From Prostheceraeus crozeri (Eukaryota; Platyhelminthes; Polycladida; Euryleptidae), in the NCBI GenBank assembly GCA_907163375.1, contig CAJQUW010006967.1, positions 620,001 through 684,000 on the forward strand: a DNA stretch of 64,000 nt, written 5' to 3'. Below, one piece after another: positions 45,865 to 57,300 of the stretch. Position 1 is the stretch's first letter; each line of letters begins with the position of its first letter. A program made the translations under genes and the position numbers. The notes beneath the pieces are model-generated. The model worked only from the letters and a program-made list of their open reading frames with translations, searched no databases and was not told the origin of the DNA.

Positions 45865-46549
45865 TAGTCCGGCAGAAAGAACAAGTTTCCGCAGGGAACG
45901 AGGCGGAAAATGAGACTTTCACAGAATTATGTAACCCTGTGCCTACTACGCTTCCGCATGTCTGCCGAGTTCTAGTTAGTTCCTCTTCTTGTCAGAACGC
46001 TTCAATGAAAAACATATGTTGATCCAATGGGACACATATTGAAGGTTTTGGTTAAAATGGAATGTTCTTGTTTTCTCTTATCAACTGAAAAGCATTAAGT
46101 CTAGAGCCACAATTTTCGGCATGATTTGTCTTCAGGTCATTTCTTATCATGTGTGATAGCCTACTAGCATGCCTCTGATCGGCGATGCATGCGAGAATGT
46201 GGTTTAATGTGGAAAAAGTGGTGGCCAACATGTTGGTGTTTGCTGACAGTAGGAGGCCTGCCAAATCTGAATATATGTAGAAGACATTCCATGTAAAAAA
46301 TTATGTCTCTAAGCTTAGTACTTTTCAGTTGATAAGAGGAAGCACAGAATATTTTCCTTTTTCCAAAAACTGTGATCTGTGTCCCACGGGATTAACATGC
46401 GTTTTTCTTTGATGCTGTCTGACAAGATGAGGAACTCACTAGAACTCGGCAGACACGTAGATTCGTAGTAGGCATTGAATGCGCATCATTCTGCGAAAGT
46501 CTCATTTTCTGCCTCGTTCCCTGCAGACACTTGTTGTGGGGGTGGACTA
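45865..46549. mobile_element. Foldback element with TAGTCC ends (family member 1, diverged)
   Basis: 685 bp. The arms are inverted: GCAGGGAACGAGGCGGAAAA and GAGACTTTC at the left against GAAAGTCTC and TTTTCTGCCTCGTTCCCTGC at the right, and TCTGCCGAGTTCTAG against CTAGAACTCGGCAGA. A spacer of about 190 bp (46100-46290) lies between. It shares TAGTCC termini and the subterminal GCAGGGAACGAG with the two palindromes at 50956 and 53631. The arms are clearly diverged, so this copy is older. No convincing target duplication. Confidence 0.75.
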
Positions 46550-46829
46550 TTTATCTGGCTTGAAAATGAGTTTCAAACCATTTCTCACATCGCGTGACAC
46601 CCAATCGCCAACATCTTTGTAGTAAGGAACGTCCTCTGGTATTTTATCCATCGTATCTTGCAATTGGTTCAACTTTCGAGGTTGTTTATTTAACAAATCT
46701 ACTTTAATAGCTTTTTTGCAGCAGGCTAAATGGATCTTCTAAGTTGAGACACTTGTCCAAACCAGCAGAATGCATTCTGAGGGCAGTAAAGTTATTGTGC
46801 AGAATTGATTTATAGATTTTTAGAATCAT
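46547..46829 (-). pseudogene. Coding-like remnant truncated by a foldback insertion (product unknown)
   Basis: Read on the minus strand from ATG at 46829: MILKIYKSILHNNFTALRMH, SAGLDKCLNLEDPFSLLQK. After a reading-frame change at an A-run near 46715 it continues VDLLNKQPRKLNQLQDTMDK, IPEDVPYYKDVGDWVSRDVR, NGLKLIFKPDK. A splice-acceptor-like TTCTTGCAG immediately precedes the ATG. The codon-like, charged, non-repetitive composition is unlike the shadows around it. The frame ends at a TAG that is the first triplet of the TAGTCC foldback element (46549), so the foldback seems to have landed in a gene or pseudogene. I do not recognise the protein. Confidence 0.35.
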
Positions 46830-46854
46830 ACTGCAAGAATTCAACATGCCTATA

Positions 46855-47348
46855 CATGTGGATTAATTCAACTCTTAGGAATGATTATGTGATTCACTAA
46901 ATTAAGTTTGAATTCACTAAATTATTTGAATATTTTTGCGGGCCTTTTTCATTAATTAAAGTCCCGCTGAAGGCATTGAAGTTAATTATGTCTTTGATTA
47001 TGATATATTGCTGGTTCCGTATCAGGAAATTTGTAGCATGATCATCCGCAAGAAAGCACTCTTATTAACTAGGCTGAGTCTTGTAGTAATATCCATCGAA
47101 GCTGTTTTTTGAAAGCACTGCCTTTCCAAATGACTCGAAGGATTTGTTAAATACAACGCATCCTTCTGCATTGCAATCATTGTGTGATTAGTCAATTCCG
47201 TGTTGATTTCTCCCATGCAATGACTAAATCTCACCAGTGGTGCTGTATTATACACGCATCATCAAGAGTTCATTTAGTATAATCGAAGCTGCTTTTACAT
47301 TGAGGTTTTATTAATACTGAGATTTTACCTAATATACTTACTCTCTGG
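46855..47348 (-). mobile_element. hAT-like MITE, CATAGAG family, copy 7 (reverse, truncated)
   Basis: From 47348 on the minus strand: CCAGAGAGTAAGTATATTAGG, then family landmarks TTCGATTATACTAAATGAACT, CAGCACCACTGGTGAGAT, GGAATTGACTAATCACA, GCAATGCAGAAGG and TTTAGTGAATCACATAATCAT. Similarity stops near 46855. The 77-residue ORF here is produced by the MITE and is not a gene. Confidence 0.7.
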
Positions 47349-47981
47349 GACTTAATTTGCACTATAATCATTTCATGTGTTATCATCTTCGGTCACTGAA
47401 ATTGATGTTAATTACAAACGAGACAAAGAAAGCCTATTATGATTTATGAATGACGTATTTTACAAAGTAATTTTGGAGAATAGACGTATTTTCTAGTTTA
47501 TTTAATAACTGAGTTTAGTGATCATTGACTTGCACCAGAGAATGATGTCGCATGTCGAGTTCGGTGTGGAAAGTTTGGAGCCGGTCAACATTCAATTTTT
47601 TGTGACTGGTCGAAGGATGTTCCAGCACCGGTCGCCGGCTCATGTCGTGCTGTAAAGTGTCAGCTCAATTGGACCGAGTCAATCATAGAATTATCTACAT
47701 GAATTCTTATTTATTTCAAGAACAAAAACTGAAAACAATATTGCACCAAGATTAACACTACTGCAAGAATGAAATAAGTAGAATTATTGAGGTGCAAAGT
47801 TTGATTAAACGAAAACTAATGCAATGAAAAGTTGAGTGACTCTTTTCAGTTTATACAATAGTTCAGTAGGGAATTGCTATAATCACTGGAGTTGTCTTTA
47901 ACACAGTTCCAGAAGTCTCACTTAATGGTGCAAAGTTGTTTTGCTCTATAATACTGAATACAACATAGACAAACCAATATA
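47349..47981. other. No recognisable feature
   Basis: AT-rich sequence without supported ORFs or repeats. Confidence 0.4.
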
Positions 47982-48172
47982 AAGGCCTCAGCCACAATGA
48001 AAGCAAAGCAAACACGAGCGTCCCGAGCAAGCGTATCTCCGCAAGCTATCAATCTCTCTGGTTTGCTTTGCTCGCAATGTGGCAGTCTACGACTGCTGTA
48101 ATGATGACTTTATATTTGCTGCAAAACGCCTTGCTCGGAAACGCTTGGAAAAGCTCGCGTGGCTGAGGCCTT
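47982..48172. mobile_element. Small MITE with AAGGCCTCAGCCAC ends
   Basis: AAGGCCTCAGCCAC at 47982-47995 is exactly mirrored by GTGGCTGAGGCCTT at 48159-48172. The internal words GAGCAAGCG and CTTGCTCGG are also inverted. 191 bp, GC-richer than its flanks. Target duplication unclear. Confidence 0.7.
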
Positions 48173-48407
48173 AGGGCTCGCTCGCAATATTTTGATAGAC
48201 CATAGACTCATTATGACTAATTGATTACAGAATTATCTACTGTACAACATAGGATACGAGGAGACGTTGCAGTGTTTACCATTACTTTGTCTGCCAAGAA
48301 CACTCTTCTTCATAAATTGCATGCTGTGAATGCACAGTTTGAGTGCTTATTTTTCAAAATATATTAACTAAAAACCTTCAATTATTGTTGTGCTCTTCAA
48401 TCAAATT

Positions 48408-48705
48408 AAAACACGACACGGTTAAAAAATTCGAAGAATCCAGGTAACGAAAGAAACCAAAGTTAGACAACTGCCCTAGTGGAAAATCGGGTAAATAATT
48501 AGGTTGCTTAAAGTCAAGAGCGCTTAAATATAAATTAATGTTTATAATATAGAGTTACTTACCCCATTACAGAGTACATATAACGGCTAAGTCGACCCAA
48601 CTTTTAAAGGGACGGGAAATAAAAATTAAAACTTGTAATAAATTTTACTGACAACTATAGACTAAAATGAGAGTTCGGCATGAAACATGACGAGAAGCTG
48701 ACCAA
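48408..48705 (-). repeat. 5'-truncated second copy of the 9980-10292 retroelement tail
   Basis: Reverse complement of about 9980-10292: TTCTCGTCATGTTTCATGCCG, GGGTCGACTTAGCC, TTTCCACTAGGGCAGTTGTC, CCTGGATTCTTCGAATTTTT, ACCGTGTCGTGTTTTAATT. Divergence is about 20%. Confidence 0.7.
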
Positions 48706-49037
48706 GATTATGAATGATGAAAATCAAGCAACCCATGCAGCTAATTCAAGTAATATGCAATTCAAATGGCAGTCATAAGTAACAGCACTACCGTTTAGAG
48801 TACATTTATAACCTTTTCCATTGATGGTCATAAGAAAAATGTGATAAATTCAAAATAATTGACCTTTGACGGAATGTTACTACTAGGACCCAACTTGTAA
48901 TTTTTTCCATGGAAGGGTTAATCAAACTGTATGGAATCCTTCTCAAATACCATAACATATTGTTGTTAATAAGCCTTTATAAAGAATGATTGATAAATGC
49001 ACACAGGTGCACTCCATAGACATATGCTCACAGCGAC

Positions 49038-49300
49038 CAGTGGAGTTGTCTCCGTGCCTGCAAGGCCTTCACATCATGCTCAAAAATAATTGCCAGCATT
49101 CATAAAATAAAGACGTTTAATTAGCTCTAACTTGTTTTCGATAGTCTCCGTACAATCGTTACATTGCCGTCTATCAATTAAGCTCAGAGCGTGAACTTTA
49201 GCTGTGCACGCTAACCGTCAGCCCACGTAAGACTGCAGCTGATGTTCCTCAAGCAACATCAAATAATTACACATGCGATAGATTTGTGTTCAGAGCAATT
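49038..49300 (+). mobile_element. Fragment of the CAGTGGCGT hAT family
   Basis: CAGTGGAGTTGTCTCCGTGC at 49038 is followed by CTGCAAGGCCTTC and CTCAAAAATAATT, matching the first ~180 bp of the element at 19930. No right end was found before the foldback at 49345. Confidence 0.55.
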
Positions 49301-49344
49301 GTGAGCTCGTAGCAGTTGGAACACACACGCTCTCGGATTTTCTT

Positions 49345-49975
49345 CGGTGCTTATGGGTTATCTCCCCCCAGGCTTTCAAATTTGTCTAAAATCTGAAAAA
49401 ATGAATCAATCGTCACCAAACTTCAGGTAGACGTTTTTGAATATATTTTCTATTCACATACAAAAATTTATACAGATCGGACGCGCACTTTTTGCATTAG
49501 AGACGATGACGTGAAGTGCAGCGATGTCAACAGCCTGATCTGACTTCGTCTGTTCGACGCGTTATTGACATTCGTATGTGCATTGTTCTCTCTCTCTCTT
49601 CATCCACTACCAACCGCTATTTGGAATCTTCCCACGGCCACTACCTTGCCGCACCTTTATTAAATTGAAAATGTTAGTGTAACGGATATGGCTTGGTCAT
49701 CATCACTTCAGGAGATGTCAGGAAATGACTTTGTCAACTTCAAGTCCTTTCCGCTCAGACGATGAGGTTAGAAGAAGTCAGATCAAGCTGCAGCAACGCT
49801 TCACTTCAAGTTGTCGCCTCTAATTCAGAAAGTACTTGTCCAATTTGCACAAGTTTTGGTATGTGGGTAGAAAATATCTTCACTCACGTGCACTTAAAGT
49901 TTTGTGACGATTGATTCATTTCTACGGATTTTACACAAATTTGAAAACGTGGGGGGAGATAACCCTTAAGTACCT
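49345..49975. mobile_element. Foldback MITE, GTACTTATGGGTTATCTCCCC family (copy 2)
   Basis: The left arm (49345-49560) and right arm (49770-49975) are inverted: GCTTATGGGTTATCTCCCC against GGGGAGATAACCCTTAAGT. The whole element, spacer included (CTTCTAACCTC and GATGACCAGGCC regions), is the reverse complement of 13654-14248. Confidence 0.8.
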
Positions 49976-50955
49976 TTTCTTGTCCTCTGCCAATTTTACC
50001 GTAGCAGGCGAATGCATTACATGCATGGAAGAAGGGATCAACTGATAAATTCTTAGTTTCCTCTTGCCTTCGATGAATTTTAGAGAGGTTGATGACGTTG
50101 ATTTTGTCATGTCAGTGCTCGACAATGAATGAAGGCTGAATGTCGGAAGATTGTGAGATTCCCATGAAGGCTCCATGGGACTTTCATATTTTGATCTGTG
50201 TGATAAGTCAGTGATATTCAGTGACTTTACTATTTGAAGTACTCGCACTATTTAGTCCCATCAGGACCGGGGGAACCCACTATCAACCTCCTTTTATACC
50301 TCCTAAAATAAGTCAGATAGAAATTTAATTTTTTGTGACTTTTAGTTTGTATACAAACTACATATATGTATGTTGAAGTTTCAGTAAAAATTTGGGAAAA
50401 ATGTAATTGAATAAATGGTACAGGCCTGCATATACACTGTACATGCAGATGCTATTCTGGAAAGGAGCTGTCGTGATATTTTGATCTACACCAAAATAGC
50501 TACATCTAAGCCTATATTGCACATGCATGATTGTTCATGTAATGCGCATGTGCATTGTGCATGCACATCTATAGTATGCATGTACATATGTAGCGGGAAT
50601 TATCGGGCGTGATACTTTTTAGCTACACCAAATATCATGGTGAAGAAAAGTGGACATCACACTTTTACTTGAGTAAAAGTCTGCAGAAATACTTCAGTTG
50701 TAATGAACAATTTTTGAAGAGTAAAAAAAGATAGATAGATTCACAAAAAATGAAAAAAATTGAAAATTCAAATTTAAATTTTTGGTATGAAGGTCTTCGA
50801 ATCATGTAAATAGCATTCGAAACAGGAGACTCGAAGTATCAAGAATAACAGTTTTCGAAGAGTTTCATCTATCGGAAAATGGAAATTTGAGGGGACAGGT
50901 CGTACGACGCTAAAAATCTCCCGCTTCTGATAGGGATAGGTCATTGATGATATTA
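49976..50955. other. No gene supported; ATGCACATGC-rich patch at 50420-50600
   Basis: A 105-residue minus ORF (49931-50248) overlaps the foldback edge and has no recognisable domain. Around 50420-50600 the words CATGCA and TGCATG recur about ten times, a weak alternating purine-pyrimidine patch. Confidence 0.35.
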
Positions 50956-51701
50956 TAGTCCGGGAGCTAGCGCGAAGTTGTGCAGGGAACGAGTAGTACA
51001 TAAAACTTTCACATAGCATAGTACACCTCCAACCTACTGCAAAACTTCGCGTCTGCCGGATCAGATCATTTGCTTTTCAGAAATAGAGAGGATAACACAA
51101 TCCTATGTGTTTCCAGTGGTAAAATTGTGACATTTAAGGTGTTGACTCCATTTTTTCGAATTTTTGCTCATAAAAGTTACACAAATTGGTATTTTGTTGA
51201 ACTGGTTATTATAGAAATCATCTACAGATCATGATCTTTCAAATGAGTTATCATTCAGTGACAGAGGATGAAGTAAAGTGTACAAACAGACACTTTTCGT
51301 TAAAGTATGTCAACAATTTTCCTGAAATTTCTATGTTAAAATTTGCAGTTACACCAACGAAAAGTGTCTGTTTGTACACTTTACTTCATCCTCTGTCACT
51401 GAATGATAACTCATTTGAAAGATCATGATCTGTAGATGATTTCTACAATAACCAGTTCAACAAAATACCAATTTGTGTAACTTTTATGAGCAAAAATTCG
51501 AAAAAATGGAGTCAACACCTTAAATGTCACAATTTTACCACTGGAAACACATAGGATTGTGTTATCCTCTCTATTTCTGAAAAGCAAATGATCTGATCCG
51601 GCAGACGCGAAGTTTTGCAGTAGGTTGGAGGTGTACTATGCTATGTGAAAGTTTATGTACTACCTCGTTCCCTGCACAACTTCACGCTAGCTCCCGGACT
51701 A
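50956..51701. mobile_element. Large near-perfect palindrome (TAGTCC foldback family member 2)
   Basis: 746 bp in which the left half (50956-~51325) is the reverse complement of the right half with only a few mismatches. The ends are TAGTCCGGGAGCTAGCG and CGCTAGCTCCCGGACTA. A 3-bp duplication, TTA, lies at 50953-50955 and 51702-51704. The only ORF, on the + strand at 51231-51428, is a shadow of the central palindrome. A 3-bp TWA-type duplication would fit PIF/Harbinger, but this is an inference. Confidence 0.88.
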
Positions 51702-52432
51702 TTATGCTCATGTCGGCGATTTCGTCAACCAGCAGTCTGCACCGTCCTGTCACCCAAGGAGATTATGTGGAAAACCAGCAATCGTACACGAAGTTAGATA
51801 AGCATACCTGACATCGTAATAAAAGTTACTCATAAAGAAAGGAATAAGGTTTCAATAAACCCTGTGTCATGATTGTACCATGCTTACTGGTAGTAAGCGA
51901 AATGCATCGTGATTTGGCATAACTTGCGTTTTTCACAACCGAACATCTGGTTTATCATGGCTCCATAACTTAAATCAAAAGAATAAGGAAATGTATATGT
52001 CTGAAAAATTCAGTGCATTTGTACATATTCAAATGTATTTTCAAAAACTTACATACTACGCGTGGAAGGTGGAAGCATGTCGATGACTAGACTGCAAAGT
52101 CATCAACATGTTTGCATCTTCAAAGTGTTTCTTCTCCACATGTTTTTTGAAAAGTATCTCAACACTGAAAGTTCTTCCAATCACCATAATTGAATCAACA
52201 ATCTTTGCGATCTTGTCCGAAATTAATTACCTTTTCATCACACGCAGTCCTGTACAGTCTAAAACTTGTCCTCATTGCAGTGATAACTACGGATGAAACA
52301 TAAATCATATGTAAATTAAGGATGCGTGTCTATTCTCATTGTATTCAGAAGTAAAAAATCAAACGATGATGTTTTAATCACTCCAAAATCATGTCTTAGC
52401 CCATCGCAGGATAATAGTATATGCAATCAATT

Positions 52433-53035
52433 TTACATGGGCACTGACAAGAACGACATTGATACCTTTGAATCCTCTTTCGTTTTCGGGATTTCCAGTT
52501 CAAAATTCATTATATGTCGGGAGATAACTGCACGATCACCAGGAATCAAACCAGGTTTCCATGACTTCTGTAGGAAGCCACATAACTTCAATCCAAATGC
52601 CAACTTTTGCTTCAATTCCGTGGTGCTCAAACAATGAAGCTGTATTATTCCGGATTCCTGGCGGCGTTCAAACATCGCCCGGCATGGTGTATCACTCTGA
52701 CATTTGGGATTTACGGGTTCAGGATTCGGGATCAGCTTCAGATTAACTCCATGAACTTCGAATCGATGATCGAGGCAATGGATGCAGTAAAATGTGCGAT
52801 GTTTAGCTTCCTTCTTGCCTGTCTGATATTCCATGAAATGAAACAATCCTTTCTTTTCTTCATCAGTTAGACTTTGCTCTAAAATAAGCTTCGGAGTTTT
52901 GCTTTCACCTTGCACAACTGGTTTCAAGTAATGTGTTTGGTCAGCTGCTTCCAAATCTTTATTTGAAGGAGGGAGAGAAAATCTGATATTCCCTCTGAAA
53001 GTTTTCCGAAATCGTAGGGGTGGAATAGAAGACAT
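52433..53035 (-). CDS. Uncharacterised 200-residue protein with Cys/His cluster
   Basis: Single uninterrupted frame from ATG at 53035, in a reasonable context (gtcgccATGT), to the stop at 52433. The N-terminus is basic (RFRKTFRGNIRF). The middle is charged, and a Cys/His-containing patch covers about residues 83-137: YCIHCLDHRFEVHG, NPKCQSDTPC, LHC. This could bind a metal ion but matches no zinc finger I know. No signal peptide and no membrane segment. No splice sites needed. It lies exactly between two copies of the same palindromic element (50956-51701 and 53631-54378), about 0.6-0.7 kb from each, so it may be part of a larger unit or simply an island of host sequence. Length and composition favour a real gene or exon, but I see no homologue. 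Confidence 0.5.
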   Translation of the reverse strand: MSSIPPLRFRKTFRGNIRFSLPPSNKDLEAADQTHYLKPVVQGESKTPKLILEQSLTDEEKKGLFHFMEYQTGKKEAKHRTFYCIHCLDHRFEVHGVNLKLIPNPEPVNPKCQSDTPCRAMFERRQESGIIQLHCLSTTELKQKLAFGLKLCGFLQKSWKPGLIPGDRAVISRHIMNFELEIPKTKEDSKVSMSFLSVPM

Positions 53036-53630
53036 GGCGACACTGAGGTGTAGCCTTTAAACATGAAACATTTTACCGCTTCATTTATGTTAAATAGTGG
53101 CATCGAGATGCTTTGTCATGCAACCATGTTTATAATGTTGTTTATGTAATCTGCGGGTTGATGGCGCAAAGTTTATTGTATACAAAACCAATTCCGGTTG
53201 CATTGGCATGTCAGTTAACCTGGATTGAAGACTGACATTGACACAGTTTAAGTTTAATCTACAGTCATATCAGGGTGGGCCAAAATTACAGTCCCCGACC
53301 TTACTTGAAGATGAATAGCAAAATACTAAAGATGTACATGCAGTGGCAGACTTAACATGAAGTTTGGCTAGAATCTTATTGTAGTCCGAAGTGTGTAAAG
53401 TGAAAGGTCATCAATGCATCATCTTCACCGTGTTATGTTAACAGTACTACGTATGAGTTATGCCGATAGTTACAAACAAGTCACTGAAGATTAGGTCTGA
53501 TCAGACTGGTAAGTAAATGAATCTCGACACACTTGTTCGTAAACGGAAATCGTCGATTGGCTACATCTACTTGTATTTTCCTCTAATTGATACAAGCCAT
53601 TAATTTAATGTGCTGCACATCAGCATCATA

Positions 53631-54378
53631 TAGTCCGGGAGCTAGCGTGAAGTTGTGCAGGGAACGAGGTAGTACATAAAACTTTCACATAGCATAGTAC
53701 ACCTCCAACCTACTGCAAAACTTCGCGTCTGCCGGATCAGATCATTTGCTTTTCAGAAATAGAGAGGATAACACAATCCTATGTGTTTCCAGTGGTAAAA
53801 TTGTGACATTTAAGGTGTTGACTCCATTTTTTCGAATTTTTGCTCACAAAAGTTACACAAATTGGTATTTTGTTGAACTGGTTATTATAGAAATCATCTA
53901 CAGATCATGATCTTTCAAATGATTTATTATTCAGTGACAGAGGATGAAGTAAAGTGTACAAACAGACACTTTTCGTTAAAGTATATCAACAATTTTCCTG
54001 AAATTTTTATGTTAAAATTTGCAATTACACCAACGAAAAGTGTCTGTTTGTACACTTTACTTCATCCTCTGTCACTGAATGATAACTCATTTGAAAGATC
54101 ATGATCTGTAGATGATTTCTATAATAACCAGTTCATCAAAATACCAATTTGTGTAACTTTTATGAGCAAAAATTCAAAAAAATGGAGTCAACACCTTAAA
54201 TGTCACAATTTTACCACTGGAAATACATAGGATTGTGTTATCCTCTCTATTTCTGAAAAGCAACTGATCTGATCCGACAGACGCGAAGTTTTGCAGTAGG
54301 TTAGAGGTGTACTATGCTATGTGAAAGTTTTATGTACTACCTTGTTCCCTGCACAAGTTCGCGCTAGCTCCCGGACTA
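53631..54378. mobile_element. Large near-perfect palindrome (TAGTCC foldback family member 3)
   Basis: 748 bp, about 97% identical to 50956-51701 by eye. Same TAGTCCGGGAGCTAGCG ends, with a 3-bp duplication ATA at 53628-53630 and 54379-54381. The two arms of each copy, and the two copies, are so alike that both insertions look recent. Its ORF is a shadow. Confidence 0.88.
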
Positions 54379-54381
54379 ATA

Positions 54382-57300
54382 CGTAATTCAGTGCTTATTG
54401 TTTCATGTTCCATTGGCAGTAGATAAATCAGATTCGGTGGGTATTCATCGTTTAATGTTTCATCCAAAGTGGATAATTTCAAGCGTTAGGTTTGTCCACA
54501 AATCACCAGCATCAACATAAATTTACAAGAAAAAGAAAAAAATGGAATATGTGGCCTTTTGAGACTTTTTGATGCTTTTTTGAGACTTACTTAGATGTAA
54601 GTCACACAATCGTTCTGGTGAAGAGTATTAGTCTCTTGTTGTATTCACATTGCGTTTCTGCATTTTTATTTTACACACTGAGTAGGCCTATGTATGCTAT
54701 AATACTAATGTAGTTGATGATAAAGATGCTAGTTTATGCTTCTAATTTCTAGAATCATCTTAATTAATCTAGGTCTGTAGAGGGAGTTCGTGGAGTTCGT
54801 CAGCATAAAGTTGTATGGCCACAGGAAAACTGCAATATTCGATCCTCTGATTTCGCAGGTTTCGATACATCGAGGTTAACCTTGCACCAGTAGCCGCTAG
54901 CTTCTTGTATAATTAATGCATATTACTTGTTTAAGCAGTGCATGTGTTTGAACTAAGGTAATGCTGCTTCACTTAATTGATTACTTTAATTCATTACTGT
55001 GATGGCGACTGCAATAATAATTTTAAAATCCGCGAGAGAATACTCACAGATGATTTTATGGCATGCATAGAGGATATATTACGAAATCTCGAATTCTCAT
55101 AATTGCATGCTGATCAATACATCATGTGATGCTAAATCAACAACCGAAGAAACCTATCTATTCAAAAATTAGAATGCTGTACAGAACTAGGTAATGAATG
55201 AAACGGTGTTGAACCATCGAGATTGAGAAGTCGGTCAAATAAACGTGTCGAGAATTCGAGCATCCATTTACATTTACTTTGTAAATAAATGAAGAAACCG
55301 CGGATATTCTCAAAAATTTTGCATTCCAATGATTTAGGACGATTACTGTGAAAATCAAATCAAATGGTGATTCTTACATAAATTCCTGGAAATATACGAC
55401 ACCTAATCCGTAAGAGCTACTTGATCACATAATAATTTTTATGTCCCACCTACATGCAAATCCCATGCTGTTCAAAACATTGTTTATTTCAAAAAAGTTT
55501 CTATGTTAGCTGTTTAGCAATTTCTGAATAGTGACTTTCGAAGCAAGAAATAAGACTTTTGCAAAATAATACACGCTTTAAAGCAGCTTTCGCAAGTGTC
55601 TTTTTGGTGTTTAGATAGACACTAAGGGTGGGTTGCAACGGAAAACAGAGCTTCGGTTTAAATTTTAGTCAATAGGTCTGAGCTGCGTGGACCACATGTT
55701 CCAGATTGGGTTGCAACGCATTCTGTTTTAGGTAGCACAGAGTGACTACGAAAAACAGAGCGTCGATTTGCTTTCTTTTATTTCAAGGTCATTTGTGACG
55801 CCAACATCACATGTGACTTGACGAAATGCATGTGTGTCTCTGTTCGCTTCATTCATAAATAACAGTTGGGACCTAGTTCGTGACACCAATAAAATACGAT
55901 ATCAACATAGCTATCAGTATAGTTTATCTAGCGTGCATTCATTTAACAAAGCTAATTGACTCATAGGACGACCATTTAAGTTTTCTAAATAGAATGTGGT
56001 TCTTCATACTAATTTAGTAGCTGTATTGTCAAAGTAACAAAAGGAATAGTTTAAACAATGTTCTGAAGCTCCCTGTTTAACATGGCTCTATTATCGCTTC
56101 TGTACATGGTTTCAAAGATGGTTTAAAACCCCGTTTTGAAGCATGGCCTTAAAACACGCCATGTTTTTTTGAACCATTATGCTAATTCCAATAATTGATG
56201 GGCACAAAAATATGTATCATGTTATATTACATCCATTCTATAAGTACAATTTCAAAGTCAATGGACATGAACCGGTCTACTGTTCAGAATACTGAATCTT
56301 GCGCAGTCAAAAAGACGGGCATGCGGAGGGAAGATCGAAAAATGCCATGTGGTCAACAGGAAAGGCTCCAAAGACCCCGGCTTCATTAATTATTTGGTAT
56401 TATATTCATAGCAAGAATGCATTAAGGCAGGTGAACCGCGGCATGAACCTTGATGACTGAAATGCCTCCACGTAACTGTTGCATTCGATATGGAAAGAAC
56501 ATCATCTTCGTGTATGAGCTACATGTACCATTACTTTTATTAAAAAGATCAATCAGGAACTGAATGATTGAATTTTTAACATTCAGTGCATGACTTAGCT
56601 AGCAAAACGACACGTAACGAACCAAAAATGGTTCCTTTCCTTAACAAGCAAATCACTTAACCATAGCAGTTATATCTGCACACAGTTTGCAAGGGAGGCT
56701 AAATAAGATATGGTTGGAATACTAAGAAATCTGATTGAAATAAACAAATATAAGCAGTATAATGTGAAGCAGGCATCGAAAAATACTTGCGAATATCTTG
56801 TGGTCACGTTACCGGTGCTCAATTTCATGCATCACAGCAGACTTCAGTGTTGCCGAATCATTTAACAAACTGTTCAATTGATAAGAAACGATGTAAAATG
56901 CAGGAATAAATAAACAAATGACCGAAAAAGACAAGAAAACAGCATGTTTGCTTTGCTTTAAAACATTTCAAGACACACACATGTACATGTCTAGATTTAT
57001 AAAAATTCCTTAGCTCCACCCTCACTTCGCTTGCGAGATTAACTGTTGAATATCAATAAAATGCACTCCGGTATTAGTTTTGTGCCATTTTGCATGCATC
57101 ACAGACAGATCAAAGTTTCAGAACATATTTTCCATCAAGAAAAATCATCCGTGCTGCATTATATGTAATCTTGATAGCCAGAATCAGATGAAAATCGAAC
57201 GTGCACTGTGATGATATTAATAGGTACAGAAATGTGCAACATGATGTGATTGTACACCATTGAATGGCGATCAGCCTGGTTACTTAAGTTATCAAACTGC

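Noticed and set aside
47022-47255. 77-residue ORF with plausible peptide (FSHCMGEINTELTNH)
   Set aside because: The DNA aligns with the interior of the CATAGAG MITE in reverse orientation, so it is a MITE shadow.
51231-51428. ORF MIFQMSYHSV... repeated at 53907-54104
   Set aside because: Both are translations of the centre of the TAGTCC palindromes. The similarity comes from the element, not from a gene family.
50956-54378. Composite transposon formed by the two palindromes with the 200-residue ORF as cargo
   Set aside because: Each palindrome has its own short target duplication (TTA and ATA), indicating independent insertions.
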